Assembly (NCBI RefSeq): GCF_021730395.1
Contig: NC_069365.1
Location: forward strand, 20,248,001-20,312,000
DNA from: Mercenaria mercenaria
Taxonomy: Eukaryota; Mollusca; Bivalvia; Venerida; Veneridae
Direction: 5' to 3'
DNA: 64,000 nt
Shown: piece after piece, positions 1-14,700 of the stretch
Numbering within the stretch: the stretch's first letter is position 1
Layout of the letters: each line of letters begins with the position of its first letter
Translations under genes and position numbers: made by a program
Notes under the pieces: model-generated
Seen by the model: only the letters and a program-made list of their open reading frames with translations
Database searches by the model: none
What the model was told of the DNA's origin: nothing

Positions 1-2787
1 AACTTGAAATTTTAATTTAAAACCGAGTATAATTTTGACAAAATAAGAGTTATGTAACTTGTCCTTTAGTATATGTATAATGTTTTATGCATTAGGCCTG
101 TAGTTTTAGAGAAACCTACTTACATGCAAACTTTTGTGATGCTGATGCTGACACCAACAAACTAAAGTTCTACTATTTGAAAAAATTCAAACAGTCCAGT
201 CAAATGCACCCAAGTTCTAAGTAAAAATGGGCACAATTCATGAAATATTGGTGCAAGAGTAATGGTCCTTGTGTCATATGATTTGGATGATAATGAAGAA
301 TAACTATTGTTTGAAGCAAATCCATCAAGTAATTACAGAGATAAAGTGAAAGTGCCAACAGTAGGATAGCTCTTCATATATATTTCGTAAAGTTGAGCTA
401 AAAACAGTATTGTTGTGCTACAAGGTTTGCTATGCAGCTCTTACCCAAGCAGAGCTTGAACCAAGCACCTTCTAGTTTTGTGGTCAACATCGTAAACTTT
501 CAAACAAGAAATTTTATAATATATGGACATGCTATCAATAAATTAACATCAAATATCACAAAATGAGTCATTTCCATCTATATAAAAATATATAATGGTC
601 ACTTTTTTTCGAAAGCAGACCAGCCAACATGACTTTTCAGGAACATCAAGCATACTGTTTGGCTTTAAGTAAGAAGAGAAATACAAACAAAAAAAGATTC
701 ATTATATAAATTAAATTTATTGGAAATTTTCTTTTGATAATCTAAATATTGTATAATCAACATGACAAAAACAAACACAAATATCACAACTTCTTTTACA
801 CATATGCTAGACAACACACAATGTATACCATCCCTGGTATCCCTGGTATACATATATGTGTGTTGATTACTGCAAACGCGTACTTCAGCAGTATATTGTA
901 AAATATGATCAAGTGTAGCTGCAAAATATCTTATGATACTCACAAACATCGTATAGGAAAACAAAAAAGCACAAAAAATGCAATTCTTATTCAAATAATT
1001 AGAAGAAAACGTTTTTAGAAATTTATTTCAACAATATGTGACACATCATATCCTTTCTCAATTTGTTAGAAGTAAAATTTGAAAGTAAAGTATGGTTGAC
1101 AATTCAATGATAAGGTTTCCATATTGGTTTCATATTTAAAACCTAGTTAAAGCATGAGACTGCCATCATATTTTTAAGGAATACTGGGAAAAAGTTTTGA
1201 AAAGGTAGCAAATTTTTCTGTACAGATATAAACAACATAAACAACGAAGTTCAGAGAATAACAACAACTTTAATTGTTAGGATGAAAGTATATATCACAG
1301 GATTTATTCCATAATATATGTCCTACAGCACTGTGATTGGTGTTGTAACATTACACAATAAAACAGGAATTATAAATAAAATGGCTACATTCTTACAACT
1401 ACACTATACAGATATAACCCACCCACTCATTCAAACATTGTATCTGAACTATTGCTTTATAAATGTATTCATAAAATACTGTTGTCCTTATTTTAAATTT
1501 GGCATGTATTTTCAAAGAAGTAGAAATTCAATACAAATCTAGACTGAAACACAGTAAGAAGTAGTTGTCCTATATTACGCTAAATTCAGGAACTTTCTGT
1601 CAGATTAAAATTATTATATATATATTCATGTTAAATTATTTTAGTCTCGATTTTTGGAATCTACTGAAGAAAAAGCTCTAAAACAATGGGGAAAAAACCC
1701 CATCTTCCTGTACGAGTGACCAAATTCAGTATAGATTGAAAGAATAAACTGACTTGCAGAAATACTGTGCATGTAATTCACACATGCATGAATATGACAT
1801 AGGGTAGATGAAGGAATAAATGCTGTGTGTGTTGTGGTTGTGATGCTTGGATATATGAATGAATATCACTGAATGTTGTGACCATGTATATAACCGATGA
1901 AATATGAATATGTATGGAATAAAGGAAGAATAAGTATTGAATAAAGCAAAGTACATTATAAATTTCAATAGGAAATATTCAGCAAATTTAAAAGTTTAAA
2001 TAACAGCAGTGGCACGACCAGCAAGTTGTACAAATGTACAGGGATTATCTCCCTTGATGTTTTTCCTATTTTCAGCAGTAGCAACAGTTTCAGCAGTATA
2101 ATGTAATATAAAACATAACGATTTACTCTTGTGCTATTTTTCTCAACATTTCAGGCATTATAAAATAAGGATGCCAGTATTTTAACAAAAAAAAGTGTAT
2201 AAATAGAATACTTCAAATGATACTGATATTATCATATTACTTGTATCAGAATGGTGGATATATATATATATATATATATATAATATGTGTATAAATTTTT
2301 CAAATAATTCCATATTAAGCAAGTTTAAATCAGATCCTTATGATTACAATAAGTATCAATTGTAACTGTTTTCAACAAATAAATGTACATAATATTCTGT
2401 CCTCCTTAATTTTCTCTGTAAGGCACAGCTGTGGCAGTAACTTCAAGTAGAACAGTGCATGGCTATGAGCTGAATATTAAAGATTTATAAGAACAAAAAA
2501 TCTGCAAGTGAAGATGTAAGACACCTATGGGACTGTCAAAATATTTGATAAATGTTTGCAACTGTGCATTAGAGTATTTATAAACAATAAAAATAATACA
2601 AATTCTGCAAATCTATAAACTGCCTCATATTTCTTTCTTGGGTCAATGTCACTTATTTTCTCTGTATGTGCTTGTTATGACAAACAGTTAAAGAAGCAGT
2701 TTAGACTCTATTTTTTAAGCATCCAATAATGAACAAAATCACTGGTATATGAAATGCTGTCAGTATCAAAGTGTCTTTCTAATAAAA
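1..2787. other. 3' flank and probable 3' UTR of TTC29
   Basis: AT-rich DNA downstream of the TTC29 stop codon. I see no coding exon. A pure (TA)n run of about 24 bases lies at 2259-2282. The proximal part is expected to be TTC29 3' UTR, but several minus-strand AATAAA-like hexamers occur and I cannot choose the polyadenylation site. Short open frames here have no codon pattern or recognisable motif. Confidence 0.5.
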
Positions 2788-5700
2788 TCAATCTTGTGCA
2801 GTGGTATCAGTTTCTGTGTCAGCCATAGAAGTCTCAGTTTGCTCCCTTGGTGCTGCTTCCTCCTGCTGTTCAGAGGTGGCGCTAACATCAGTTTTCTCTT
2901 CCCGTACAGGAGCGGGTGGGGTAGCAGGTTTAGGGCTTTCTGCCTCTGTAAATAGAAATCATATACACTGTTTGCATGACTTAAATTCAAGTAAATAATT
3001 TCAAAAGTACTTGAAGGTTCTGCCTTCAAACAGCTTACAGTGTCAGTTTGTCTAGTCTGTACAGCATATGTTCTCTCCCTCATACATGGACATCTTTCAG
3101 TTTGAGGTTTAATGTAGTTTCTGCCAATAAATTGTAAACTGTACTAATAAACTAATAAATTCATTATCATTATTATCAAATCTTTTAATCAGAAAACATC
3201 AATCATACCACAAGGTATATTTCATTTTTTTTGTCATATTCAACATTTTGTTTCATTCTACATCAAAATGAAAGTAAGATTTTAAAAACCTTCAAAACAT
3301 TGTAACTACGCATGTACATATGCAAACAATCCTTAAGTAACCATGTATAACTGTTTATTATTTTTCACTGAAATCACAATATCTCTCTTCTTTGGAAGAA
3401 AATAATAAGACTGAGAGAGAAGTACTAGTATATGTAATGGTATTTGAAGCTTTTTTCTCATCAAATTATAATACTGTTTCTGAACTAAACACACCACTGA
3501 TGACACTAAAAAGTTTAATGAAGAATGTCTCATAATGTTTTAAAAGAAATGTTATAAAAAGTAGGAACCATTTCATCATATTACTTACTTGGTTCTGGGA
3601 ATGGTTTGTCAAAATCATCTACTCTAGAACTTTTCCATTCAATAAGTCTTTCAAGTGCTGGAAGATGGTTGGCTACAATGTGACCTCCGATCCCTTGTAA
3701 CATTTTGTGTGCCATGGCTACACCAAACTGTACACGATTAACATTGATTGATGCTACTTCTCCCATTGAACGTGACAAGTTATATGCCTTGTCAAAATAT
3801 TTTGTTGCTTCATCATATTTTCCCTGAAAATATACAAATCTTATTCTATATCTATCAATTTAGAACTAGAAATTGCTTTTGTAAAAAAGCACATGTCTCC
3901 TCCAATGCAAAGTCCTATAGGCAAGAAATCAATAGGGGTCAGGAGCGAAAGTCAAAGAGACACTGATGGTTGGCTGCAATAGGGATCATCTACTTGGCAT
4001 GTCCAGTCATCTTGCTAAATTTCAACACTACTGGCCTAGCAGTTCTCAAGTCAATGTTCAAGCTCCTGTGACCTTGACCTTTGATCAAGTGACCTCAAAA
4101 TAAACAGGGGTCATCTACTCTACATGTCCAATCATCCTATTAAGTTTCAACATTCCAGGTCAAGTGGTTCTCAAGTTATTCTCCAGAAATGATTTTACAT
4201 GACCAGGCCCCTGTGACCTTGACCTTTAATAGACTGACCCCAAAATCAATAGGGATCATCTACTCTGCATGTTCAATCATCCTGTGTTTCAACATTCTGG
4301 GTCAAGTGGTTCTCAAGTCATTGATCGGAAATTGTTTTCCATGTTCAGGCTCCTGTGACCTTGACCTTTAACAGAGTGACCCCAAAATCGATAGGGGTCA
4401 TCTATTCTTCATGACCAATCATCCTATGAAGTTTCAACATTCTGGATCAAGAGGTTCTGAAGTTATTGATCGAAATGGTTAGCAATGTTCAGGCTCCTGT
4501 GACCTTGACCTTTAATGGAGTGACCCCAAAAACAATAGGGGTCATTTATTCTGCATGAACAATCCTCATATTAAGTTTCAACATTCTGGGTTGAGTGGTT
4601 CTCAAGTTACTGACCGGAAATGGTTTTCAATGTTCAGGCCCCTGTGACCTTGACCTTTAACGGAGTGACTCCAAAATCTATAGGGGTCATCTACTTTGCA
4701 TGTACAATCATCCTATGAAGTTTCAACATTCTGAGTCAAGTGGTACTCAAGTTATTGATCAGAAATGGTTTTCAATGTTCAGGCTCCTGTGACCTTGACC
4801 TTTGACGGAGTAACCACAAAAACAATAGGGGTCATCTGCTCTTCATGACCAATCATCCTATGAAGTTTCAACATTCTGAGTCAAGTGGTTCTCTAGTTAT
4901 TGATCGGAAATGGTTTTCATTGTTCAGGCCCCTGTGACCTTGACCTTTGATGGAGTGACCCCAAAAACAATAGGGGTCATCTACTGTTCATGAACAATCG
5001 TCCTATGAAGTTTCAACATTCTGGGTCAAGTGGTTCTCTAGTTATTGATCGGAAATGGTTTTCAATGTTCAGGCCCCTGTGACCTTGACCTTTGATGGAG
5101 TGACCCCAAAAACAAAAGGGGTCATCTAGTCTTCATGACCAATCATTCTATGAAGTTTCAACATTCTGAGTCAAGTGGTTCTCTAGTTATTGATCGGAAA
5201 TGGTTTTCAATGTTCAGGCCCCTGTGACCTTGACCTTTGACGGAGTGACCCCAAAATCAATAGGGGTCATCTACTCTTCATGATCAATCATCCTATTAAG
5301 TTTCAACATTCTGGGTCAAGTGGTTCTCTAGTTATTGATCGGAAATGGTTTTCAATGTTCAGGCCCCTGTGACCTTGACCTTTGACGGAGTGACCCCAAA
5401 AACAATAGGGGTCGTCTACTCCAGCAGCCCTACAATCCTATGAAGTTTGAAGGTTCTAGGTCAAATGGTTCTCCAGTTATTGCTCGGAAATGAAGTGTGA
5501 TGTATGGACGGACGGACACGGCAAAAACAATATGTCTCCCCCAGAGGGGGGGGGGAAGACATAATTATATCTCTTTTTTTTAAGGTGTATAGTAAGAAAC
5601 TAGATGTGTGTCCATAGAACACAGTTGCCCCCTCCCCCACCACTCCTGTCACTGTACATGGTTTTATGACACAAGGTGAAACATTTTTGGTTGCGGGTTT

Positions 5701-8700
5701 ATCCCGCTACCAAAGTTACAAGTGTATTTCTGACAATCATATAGCATCTTTATTTGATTCCAAATCACATCCAAAGGATGTTCATGTGCTACACAAAGTA
5801 ATCCCATTCATGAATAATGCGGATGAATTATCAGCAGTTCTTCTTCAACCTCTATCCATTCACACTGACCATTTAGATTATGCAAGATCTATCAATGGTA
5901 AGGTATTCTAGCCGATGGTTACATCACTGACTTCCAGCTGGCAATTTGCATAAGTTCATGTAAGGTCAGGCAGAGTTAATCTTATATATGAGGCACCTTT
6001 GTATTTGTTTCTTATACATGTATATTTATAGACTGGCTTTTAAACAGAAAATAAATCTAGCAAAACCCGCAACCATCAGACATCTCAAGATTTTGATTTA
6101 AGATGTTTGCAACACAAACTTTTAAGAACTTTATGTGCATTTTTCACTAAGTGAAGGACGATAACTCTGGCCTAGCTGATTAAAATCCCAAAGAGAACAC
6201 CTGGTGCAAAACTTCATAGGCTATAAAACAATCCTCTACTGTTTTATGAATCTAGGTCAAGTACATTTTGTTTGACATACATGCGGCACAAACTTTTATT
6301 TTTTGACTAAGTCAAGGGCCATAACTCTGGTCTTGCAAAGTGAAAAAAAAACACAAAAAAAACAAAAACTCAGGTGCACAAATTAACATGCTGGATAATA
6401 TTCCTAAATGGTTTCATGACCCTAGGTCATATACTTTTTGAGATACGTGCGACACAAATTGTATGCCTTTTCATGCCTGTTTTTTTACTAAGGCAAGGGC
6501 CATATCTCTGGTTTGACAGAGTGATATCTCTAACAAAACCCCAGATGCACAACTTCACATGCTGAATACATATTCCTGTAATGATTCATAAAACTGGGTT
6601 CAATACTTTTTGAGATACAAGCGACACAGACTTAGGCCCTTTTTATGCATATTTTTAACTAAGTCAAGGGCCATAACTCTGGTCTGACTGTGTGAGATCC
6701 AAATTAAAACCCCTGGTGCACAGCTTCCCTTGCTGAATAACAATCCTGTGAGGTTTGATGAATCTGGGTCACATACTGAAGGACACAAATTCTGATAGAC
6801 AGACGGAAGGCTGGACAGACAGACGTTCCTACAAATGGGTATTTATGTGGCTACTCTTATGTTCTCCCTATTGTTCTTTTAGCCATGTAAAAGAAAAATA
6901 GCCACATAAAAGCTTACGGAATGAATGACATCAAAGAACAAGAGTTGTCACAGGAGACAGCGTGTTCTACTACTTTGATGCTGGATAGTGAAACTGGGCA
7001 CATCTGAGGAAGCTGGAGCTGTCACTGAAGTGTTTAATTACTTCAATGTGGATGAAGATATTGGACAATAGCTTAAGTCTGTGTCAAACGTATTTAGTAA
7101 CAACCGAGATAGAGAAGGGTATCAAAAAACATTAAATAAGTATAAAAGGGACCTTTCCCAGGTTATGATATGTTAACTTACAAATGTATCTTAGATATTT
7201 CCCATATTATGACAAGCTAACTGACCACTGTATTATGAAGATTCCCAAGGTAATGACAAGACAACCTACCGCTGTATTACAGATGTTTCCTATCTAAAGA
7301 CAAGCTAATACACCAGAGTATTATAGAAAATTTACAGGTCTCACCAGTGTATTACAGCTATTTTCTATGTAATGACAAGCTAACTTACCAGTGTATTACA
7401 GACATTTCAAGCTAAAATGACAAGCTAACTCACCAGAGTATTATAGATATTTCCCAGGTTATGACAAGCCTTGCTGTAAGCATGTTCCTGACCGCTCTTC
7501 TCTGCTACAGTTACAAACTGCTTCAAATACTCTATGCTCTCCTCAACTCTCCCTTGTCTGTAAATGGAAAGAACATTCAAATAATGACCATATGTCACAA
7601 GAATTGTGTTATTTTATAGCACTCAGGCAGGGATATAAACTAGCTATTTTTATTTAGGGGCCCAGACTGTCAAAAATAAATGTTTAACATTAGGTATATG
7701 GGCATTTTCTCCAACAATTTATGCGCCCAGCCCAAAATCTAAGGGCCATGGGCTACTGGGCCCCTGCCAATTTATATCCCTGCGTGACTGTGTTATAAAA
7801 TTTAACACAGATTTACAGGGATACCTTTACAATTTTTAAACTGACATATCAGAATACCTCTAGAGAAATAGTACATCACTGAAGTAAAAAAGAACAAGTC
7901 CAGCAAAAGTATCTATATATCAGTAGGTATCTATTCTAAGTCTTATATGAGCCGCGCCAAGAGAAAACCAACATAATGGCTTTGCGACCAGCATGGATCC
8001 AGACCAGCCTGCGCATCCGCGCAGTCTGGTCAGGATCCATGCTGTTCGCTAACAGTTTCTCCAATTCCAATAGGCTTTAAAAGCGAACAGTATGGAGCCT
8101 GACCAGACTGCGCAGATGCGCAGGCTGGACTGGATCCATGCTGGTCGCAAACACACTATGTTGGTTTTCTCATGGCATGGCTCATATTTTCTACTGTCAA
8201 TTCCACCTGTTATCACAATGCTGGCAATTACTGATGTGAACTTTTTGTTATATCCTTTTTAAAACCATGAGCCTTCTTGAAAATTTTAAAAGTAATACAT
8301 AAACAGTTTTATATTTTAGAAATCATTTCTTTATCTATAAAATGAAAATGAACAGCAAATTTTGATTATTTTATCTTAAACATCTTTTTTAAGAGGACAT
8401 TCTGTCTTTAAACTGAAGAATATTAATAATCAATTAGAACTCAATTAAATATTTTTGTTTCACAACAAAAAGTAGAAAACATGCTTCAGTTGATAAAATT
8501 AAGATTCTGCTATAAATTTCACTTTTTTCTTGTGTCAGTGAACACAGTTTCATGCAAGGTGCAGACAAAAAAACTTAGTTTAGCACATTTTTACATAATG
8601 TTGCTTTAAAATACTGGAATTACATACAATCACAAATTCTCATATATTCAAAAGCATATATAAGGTGCTTTAAAAAAAAGCAATCTGGTTTTGCACTGTA

Positions 8701-11700
8701 GTGGTATATACTGAAAAAATAGTCCGAGCTAAAAACTCTAAAACATAAACTGGCACCCTTTAGCATTAGATCAAGACCTGAAATTTTTTGTAAATGTATA
8801 TTAACCAGAAGATAAATTCTTGCAGCAGTAATAAAAAGACACAATATTATAAGAAGAACTTTATCCTGATGAGTAAACAACTGAAATTAATAAATAATTA
8901 AATATGTAACAAACTTTCTGAGATGTTTCTTATATAGTAAGCTGCTAGCTCAGAAAATTTCAATTTTCCATGTGTTTTTTTTTAAATATAGTGAACATCC
9001 AAGTGTGTATTTCACTATTTACAAAATCTAGATAAAGTAAGTGATCACTGCTAAACATAACATTTCTTTCAAAACATTTCCACAATATACAACAGACTAC
9101 CTACCAAACAGTCTTTGAAAATATAATTTATAGATGAATATACAGACAAGTAAAGATGACAAAAGAAAATGAAAGCCTATAGTAATATATGTTTTTTTTA
9201 GAACATTATGACTGCGAGTAAAACTGCCTTATTGTAACTACAAACAAGAAAGCAGTAAGATATATGAATTCACTGATTAAAGAGTAAAAGAATAAGCTGA
9301 AGACATAATTCATAAGATGATTTTTGATTATTGTTTCAATTTAAAGATAAATCAACTTTAACCTTTAGCCTGCTGATGGCAAGTGATTCTGCCTTTGCGA
9401 CCAGTGCAGACCAAGATCAGCCTGCACATCCGTGCAGTCTGATCATGGTCTGCACTGTTCGCTATTCAGTCAATAAATTTTCAGTGAACACCCCTTTGAA
9501 TAATAAGTGGTACTGCCTAAACTGAATGATGGACTAGTCCATTTAAGAAATTTAGCAGGGTAAAGGTTTAAAAGAACAAATACAAAGGTTTTATGACTCA
9601 TCACAGGAAGTATAACATGATTAGTATGAATAATTAAGCTATACAGTATATATATGTGTATAAGAAAGAGAAAAGTTTCAAGTTTTACCTGGCAAATGTT
9701 TTCGCTATTGCATCACAAGCTTTTCCGATGCCTTCCTTATCATCAGTGGATCGGCAAATATCCAAGTATGTGTTCAAATGCTGAAAAAATGTCAAAATTA
9801 TTTATAAACACATTCTGGAGAAAAATAATCATATATTAAAATTTCATTTAGAACTTATCATCATGATTCAATATATATTTTTCTTTTGCTGTTGATCTTG
9901 TTCACTTTACCTTTCATCTTTATTTTTGTCGTTCTTATTTTTCAGAGGTTTGGTTAAGGTCGCTGACTTCAAATCACTTGCCCCTCATCAATGTGGGTTC
10001 GAGCCTCACTCGGGGCATTGAATTCTTCATGTGAGGAAGCCAAACAGCTGGCTTACGGAAGGTCGGTGGTTCTACCCAGGTACCGGTTCGGGATGAAATA
10101 ATGCATGGAGGGGCACCTGGGGTCTTCCTCCACCATCAAAGCTGGAAAGTCGCCATATGACCTATAATTGTGTCAATGCGACGTTAAACCCAACAAAATA
10201 AAATAAAAATAAATTCAGAGGTTTGGCAAAGTTCTGAAAGCCAAGGATGTGAGAATAGGTTTTTTGTGTTTATTATGAAATGCCACTGTGTAACATAAAT
10301 TATGTACCAGTTTCAGGTTTCTTGGGACATATAAAAAGTTGCCTTTAATCTATTTAATCTAAGCAGCAATGCCAATTAAATGAACCCTTTCAATGAAAGC
10401 TTTAAATAAATATAAAAGACTTAAGCAAAAAACCTGCAAAAACAGCTTTTTTTTCCAAATGTATTAGACTTACAACAAGTGCTGTATCACTGTCAGCAGC
10501 TGTGTCTGCTGCTAGACCCAGTCTGTATGCTGCCTCCCCTTCCAGCTTCTGCTGCTGACCTGTGGTCATAAATCATTTTCCGGTATGTGTTATGAAATTA
10601 CACTAGATTTCACAGAATTCAGTGACTGCTTACAAAAAGAAAGACTATTTCAAAGATATTTATTCTGTACAACACCCTGAAATTCAATTGCATTATATTT
10701 GTGGACATGATATTTTTACATTTATAAATATGTTGTCTTTACTTTTGTTACTGGGGGATCGTAGTAAACTTCCAGTCATTAATGATGCCATGAGGAACTG
10801 GTAACAAAATCCCTCCAGGACTAAATCTCAGGCATGCCTTGAAGAATCAGACAAAAGTTATCCCGCTTAAAATTCATATCAAACAAAAACCGTCTCATGA
10901 TTTTGTACAGGTAGATCAAACCACTCCTAACTATGGATGATAATAATTCCATAGGACAACAATTTTTTGTCCACCTTGAACTGTGAAAACACTAGCATTT
11001 TTTTTTCCAGTGGGAGGGGTTTTGCCATATACTCTGACGCCACCAGTCATACACCTCTAACAATGTGTATATGTAATTGAATATACAATGTAACTTACTT
11101 TCTTTTGTGGAGTTGTAAGCCTTTGTGAGGTATTCTAGCATTAATTCTACATCCTCTTGCTCTACACGTTCTCCTATAGTAGTATATATGCGAGCCAGGT
11201 GTATACATGCATCTGTGTGGAATGTTATACCATCGGCTGTTGTCCAGTCCTTATTTTGAGAAGCAAGACCATAGTATGCCTCAAAATTTTCTGCTGCATT
11301 GTAATAATCAGCTAAAACAAAGAAACTATCCATATTTATTATGAGTACTTTGCATTGCTAAATCACTGTATCTTTCTTTGCATCTCTCTTTCAGTTCTAT
11401 GTATCTTCAGTAGTGCTAGGTATGTTTTTGCTATATCTGCAATAATTTGTAGCCATACTGCATTTTAGCGTCAATTTATAATGCAGTGCTTCAAAATGAG
11501 TTGGTTATAAGAATTGCTTTATACTTTACATCAACTTATTCAAACATTTTTTCTAACATACAGATAAAAAGACAACAACAAAATTCTATAAGGAAAGTTT
11601 CTTAAGAAGAAATAAAACACTGTCTTGATGATTCTATAGGTTTTACATTAACAGCATTTAGTGGCACTGAGTTTTAAAGTTTAGATATTCCAAATATTTG

Positions 11701-14700
11701 TAACACGTGTAAGGAAGTACACAAAACATGTAATTCTTATGCTTTTATTGATAAAATCTACTGACAAAACCTGTTTAAAACATGCAGTCTTAAGGTACTT
11801 CTGCACGTTTGATAAACCGGAAGTGATGGCATAATGTCATTTATCTGGAAAACGTATAACAAAGCCTGGATCAGGCGTACGGAAATGAAAATCATTTTAT
11901 GAATTCACGGCAACCTGTGTGAAAAATTTATTACAATGGCACTGTTACTTTTTTTCTAAAGTGAATATAATGATATTAAAACATCTGACATGTTAAATAA
12001 TTCAAAAATATGTCTTAAAATTGACTTTAAATGTGCGGTTCACTTTAATCTTGGTCAAATATCTCAAAAATAAGCACACGGACCTATACATTTTATTATA
12101 CCACATTATAGGTCATAATTATGTTTATTTATGACTGTGAGAAGTTTCATTAAATTTTCTTTGTAGAAAAATTTCTATTTGCGAAAATGTTATGAAAGTT
12201 GTGATTTTCCCATAGACTCCCATTATGAAAAAACATGAGGTCCAAATTTTTCAAATCAGTCTAGCAAAAAATCAAGCACACGGCACTATCATTTTTATTT
12301 GCTGAATTTACCAAGTATATTCTGAAGTTTAAAAAAAATAGGGTTTACTCAAATTCTACATTGTGGAAAAAATTTCAACCCAAATGTGCAGAACTACCTT
12401 AAGATAATTTTTAACATAGTTTTGTAGACTAATCAACATTAATGTCAAAACATAACAGTTTTCCTAAAAATCTGTAAGGAAATGAACAATTAGGGGAAGT
12501 AAAATAATATTAAACTATTTTTAGGTGAAACATTTATTGCAACATTTGCAACTGATAACAAAATAACTGAACAGTTCAACTGTAAACCTTGAATATAAAA
12601 GCCGGTAATTTGGTAAGTTCTCTTTGATTCAACTTCTGCCTTGTGAGCTGAAAGGGCATCTTGGTGATTTATATAATAAACACATTTGTTCTAAGTTATC
12701 TACCCTGTGCCTGTCAAAGGTAACCCAAAAATTTGGGGTCAAACTTTGGACAATTCATTAAAATGTGGTAATAATTTGTAATTTAATGAATGTATAATAA
12801 GGTGTAATACAGATCTGTTGATAATGAAAGTAGCAAGCATTTGTTACCAATGTAAAAGAAAAGAAGAAAGTAAGTATTTTACATAACAAATTTACCCACT
12901 GTGTAGTATCTAAATTATTGGTTTCAGCAATAAAATGCTGGAAATTTGAAACTTGTAGTTCTTCCATTAGTCAATCAAAAGTGATGATATGGACTTTACC
13001 ATTTTCTTCCTGTGCCAGTGCCACATTACAATAGCCCTCGGCTTGCATTTTTCCACCGTCATTGTCGACCATGTTACTCGTATCAAGACATGTCTCAAAG
13101 AAATGATCTGACAACCATTTATCATTGCAAGACTGGAAATAACGTGCAAGTTCATATCTTGCTCTGTACACTTCTTGATAGTCACCTTAATATTTCAAGA
13201 AAAAAACAATTTTAAATTAGATAACACATAAATTTTATAGAATCTGTTATTCAAAATTCATGAAGAATCAAAGCTGTAATTAACATTGTTTTAAAATCAA
13301 ACCAACTATGAACGTATTTCATTAAACTCAAGACAAACAAGAAGCTGCATTCAATAAACGCTTGATGCCCCCAGTGGCATCCTTGTCGATAGATTTTGCA
13401 CCTAAGTCCAGAACGAGGTCAAGGTCAAACTGAGGTCAGGTGATGTTTGAAGATGAAGAATGGTCACAGTTAACATCTGTATTAGTATCAATTCATTCTT
13501 GTAAGCGGTACTGATGCTAGATGAAACGGTCCCATTTGGTTAACCAAGAGATGGCCCATATAAAGCAACCTAAGTACAAAATGAGGTCAAGGTCAAACTG
13601 AAGTCAGGTGATGTCTGAAGATGAGGAATGGTCACAGGTTACATCTGCATAAGTATCAAGTCATTCTAGTAAGGGATATTGATGCTAGACGGAACGGTCC
13701 CATTTGGTTAACCTCGTACGGATGGATGAACGAATGAACAAACGGACGGATGGACAGGACAATCACTATATGCCCCGCATCAGTAGATGCTGGGGGCATA
13801 AAAAAGAATAATCAGTTAAGTACTTAGTTTTTTTTTCCCCATTAAGAGGCTTAGGTAAATGAACCCATGAAGAAAATCTTGTTTCCTTATTCACAGATGA
13901 ACAATTACCCAAACAGAAAAATTATCATAGCCATCTGTGTGCAGCACTGCATGACCATGGTCATCATGCCAAGTGTCTAGTCACATCAAATGCAAAAAGT
14001 AAAGGCCTCAACTTAGCATCTTTATCAAAAACAAGTACAATATGAATATATGAGCCGCGCCATGAGAAAACCAACATAGTGGCTTTGCGACCAGCATGGA
14101 TCCAGACCAGCCTGTGCATCCGCGCAGTCTGGTCAGGATCCATGCTGTTCGCTAACAGTTTCTCCAATTTCAATAGGCTTTAAAAGCGAACAGCATGGAG
14201 ACTGACCAGACTGCGCGGATGCGCAGGCTGGTCTGGATCCATGCTGGTCGCAAAGCCACTATGTTGGTTTTCCCATGGCACGGCTCATATGACTTTCAAC
14301 TGAAAACTTAGTATACTGAAAATATGCATATGCTATGTAACCTATACAAAATCAGAGAAACAGCAAATTACCTTTTCTTTGAGCTGTTTCTGCTCTAGTT
14401 AAATGAAGTTTTAGCATATCCAATTTATCATGTTGATCCTCAAGTAATATCATATTCCACAGAAGTGATTCTGGTCCTGCTTGCACTCTTGTATCTTCTT
14501 GTCTTTTAATTAGTGCAAAAAGTTCACAGAATGATAAATGAAAACCATTTTGTAACATGTCCACACACAAATTATGTTTATATGTATTCCGATATCTGAA
14601 AAACAAAACCAGACAGACTTAAGTAAATAATCTAAACACTGAAAGCATGAATAAAATTTTAGTAAAAGTAAGAACAGATTTTATTACAGTGGAATATTTC

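Noticed and set aside
13964-14173. Frames reading MDPDQTARMHRLVWIHAG, also at 37105-37347
   Set aside because: These are translations of MITE family A and occur wherever the element does.
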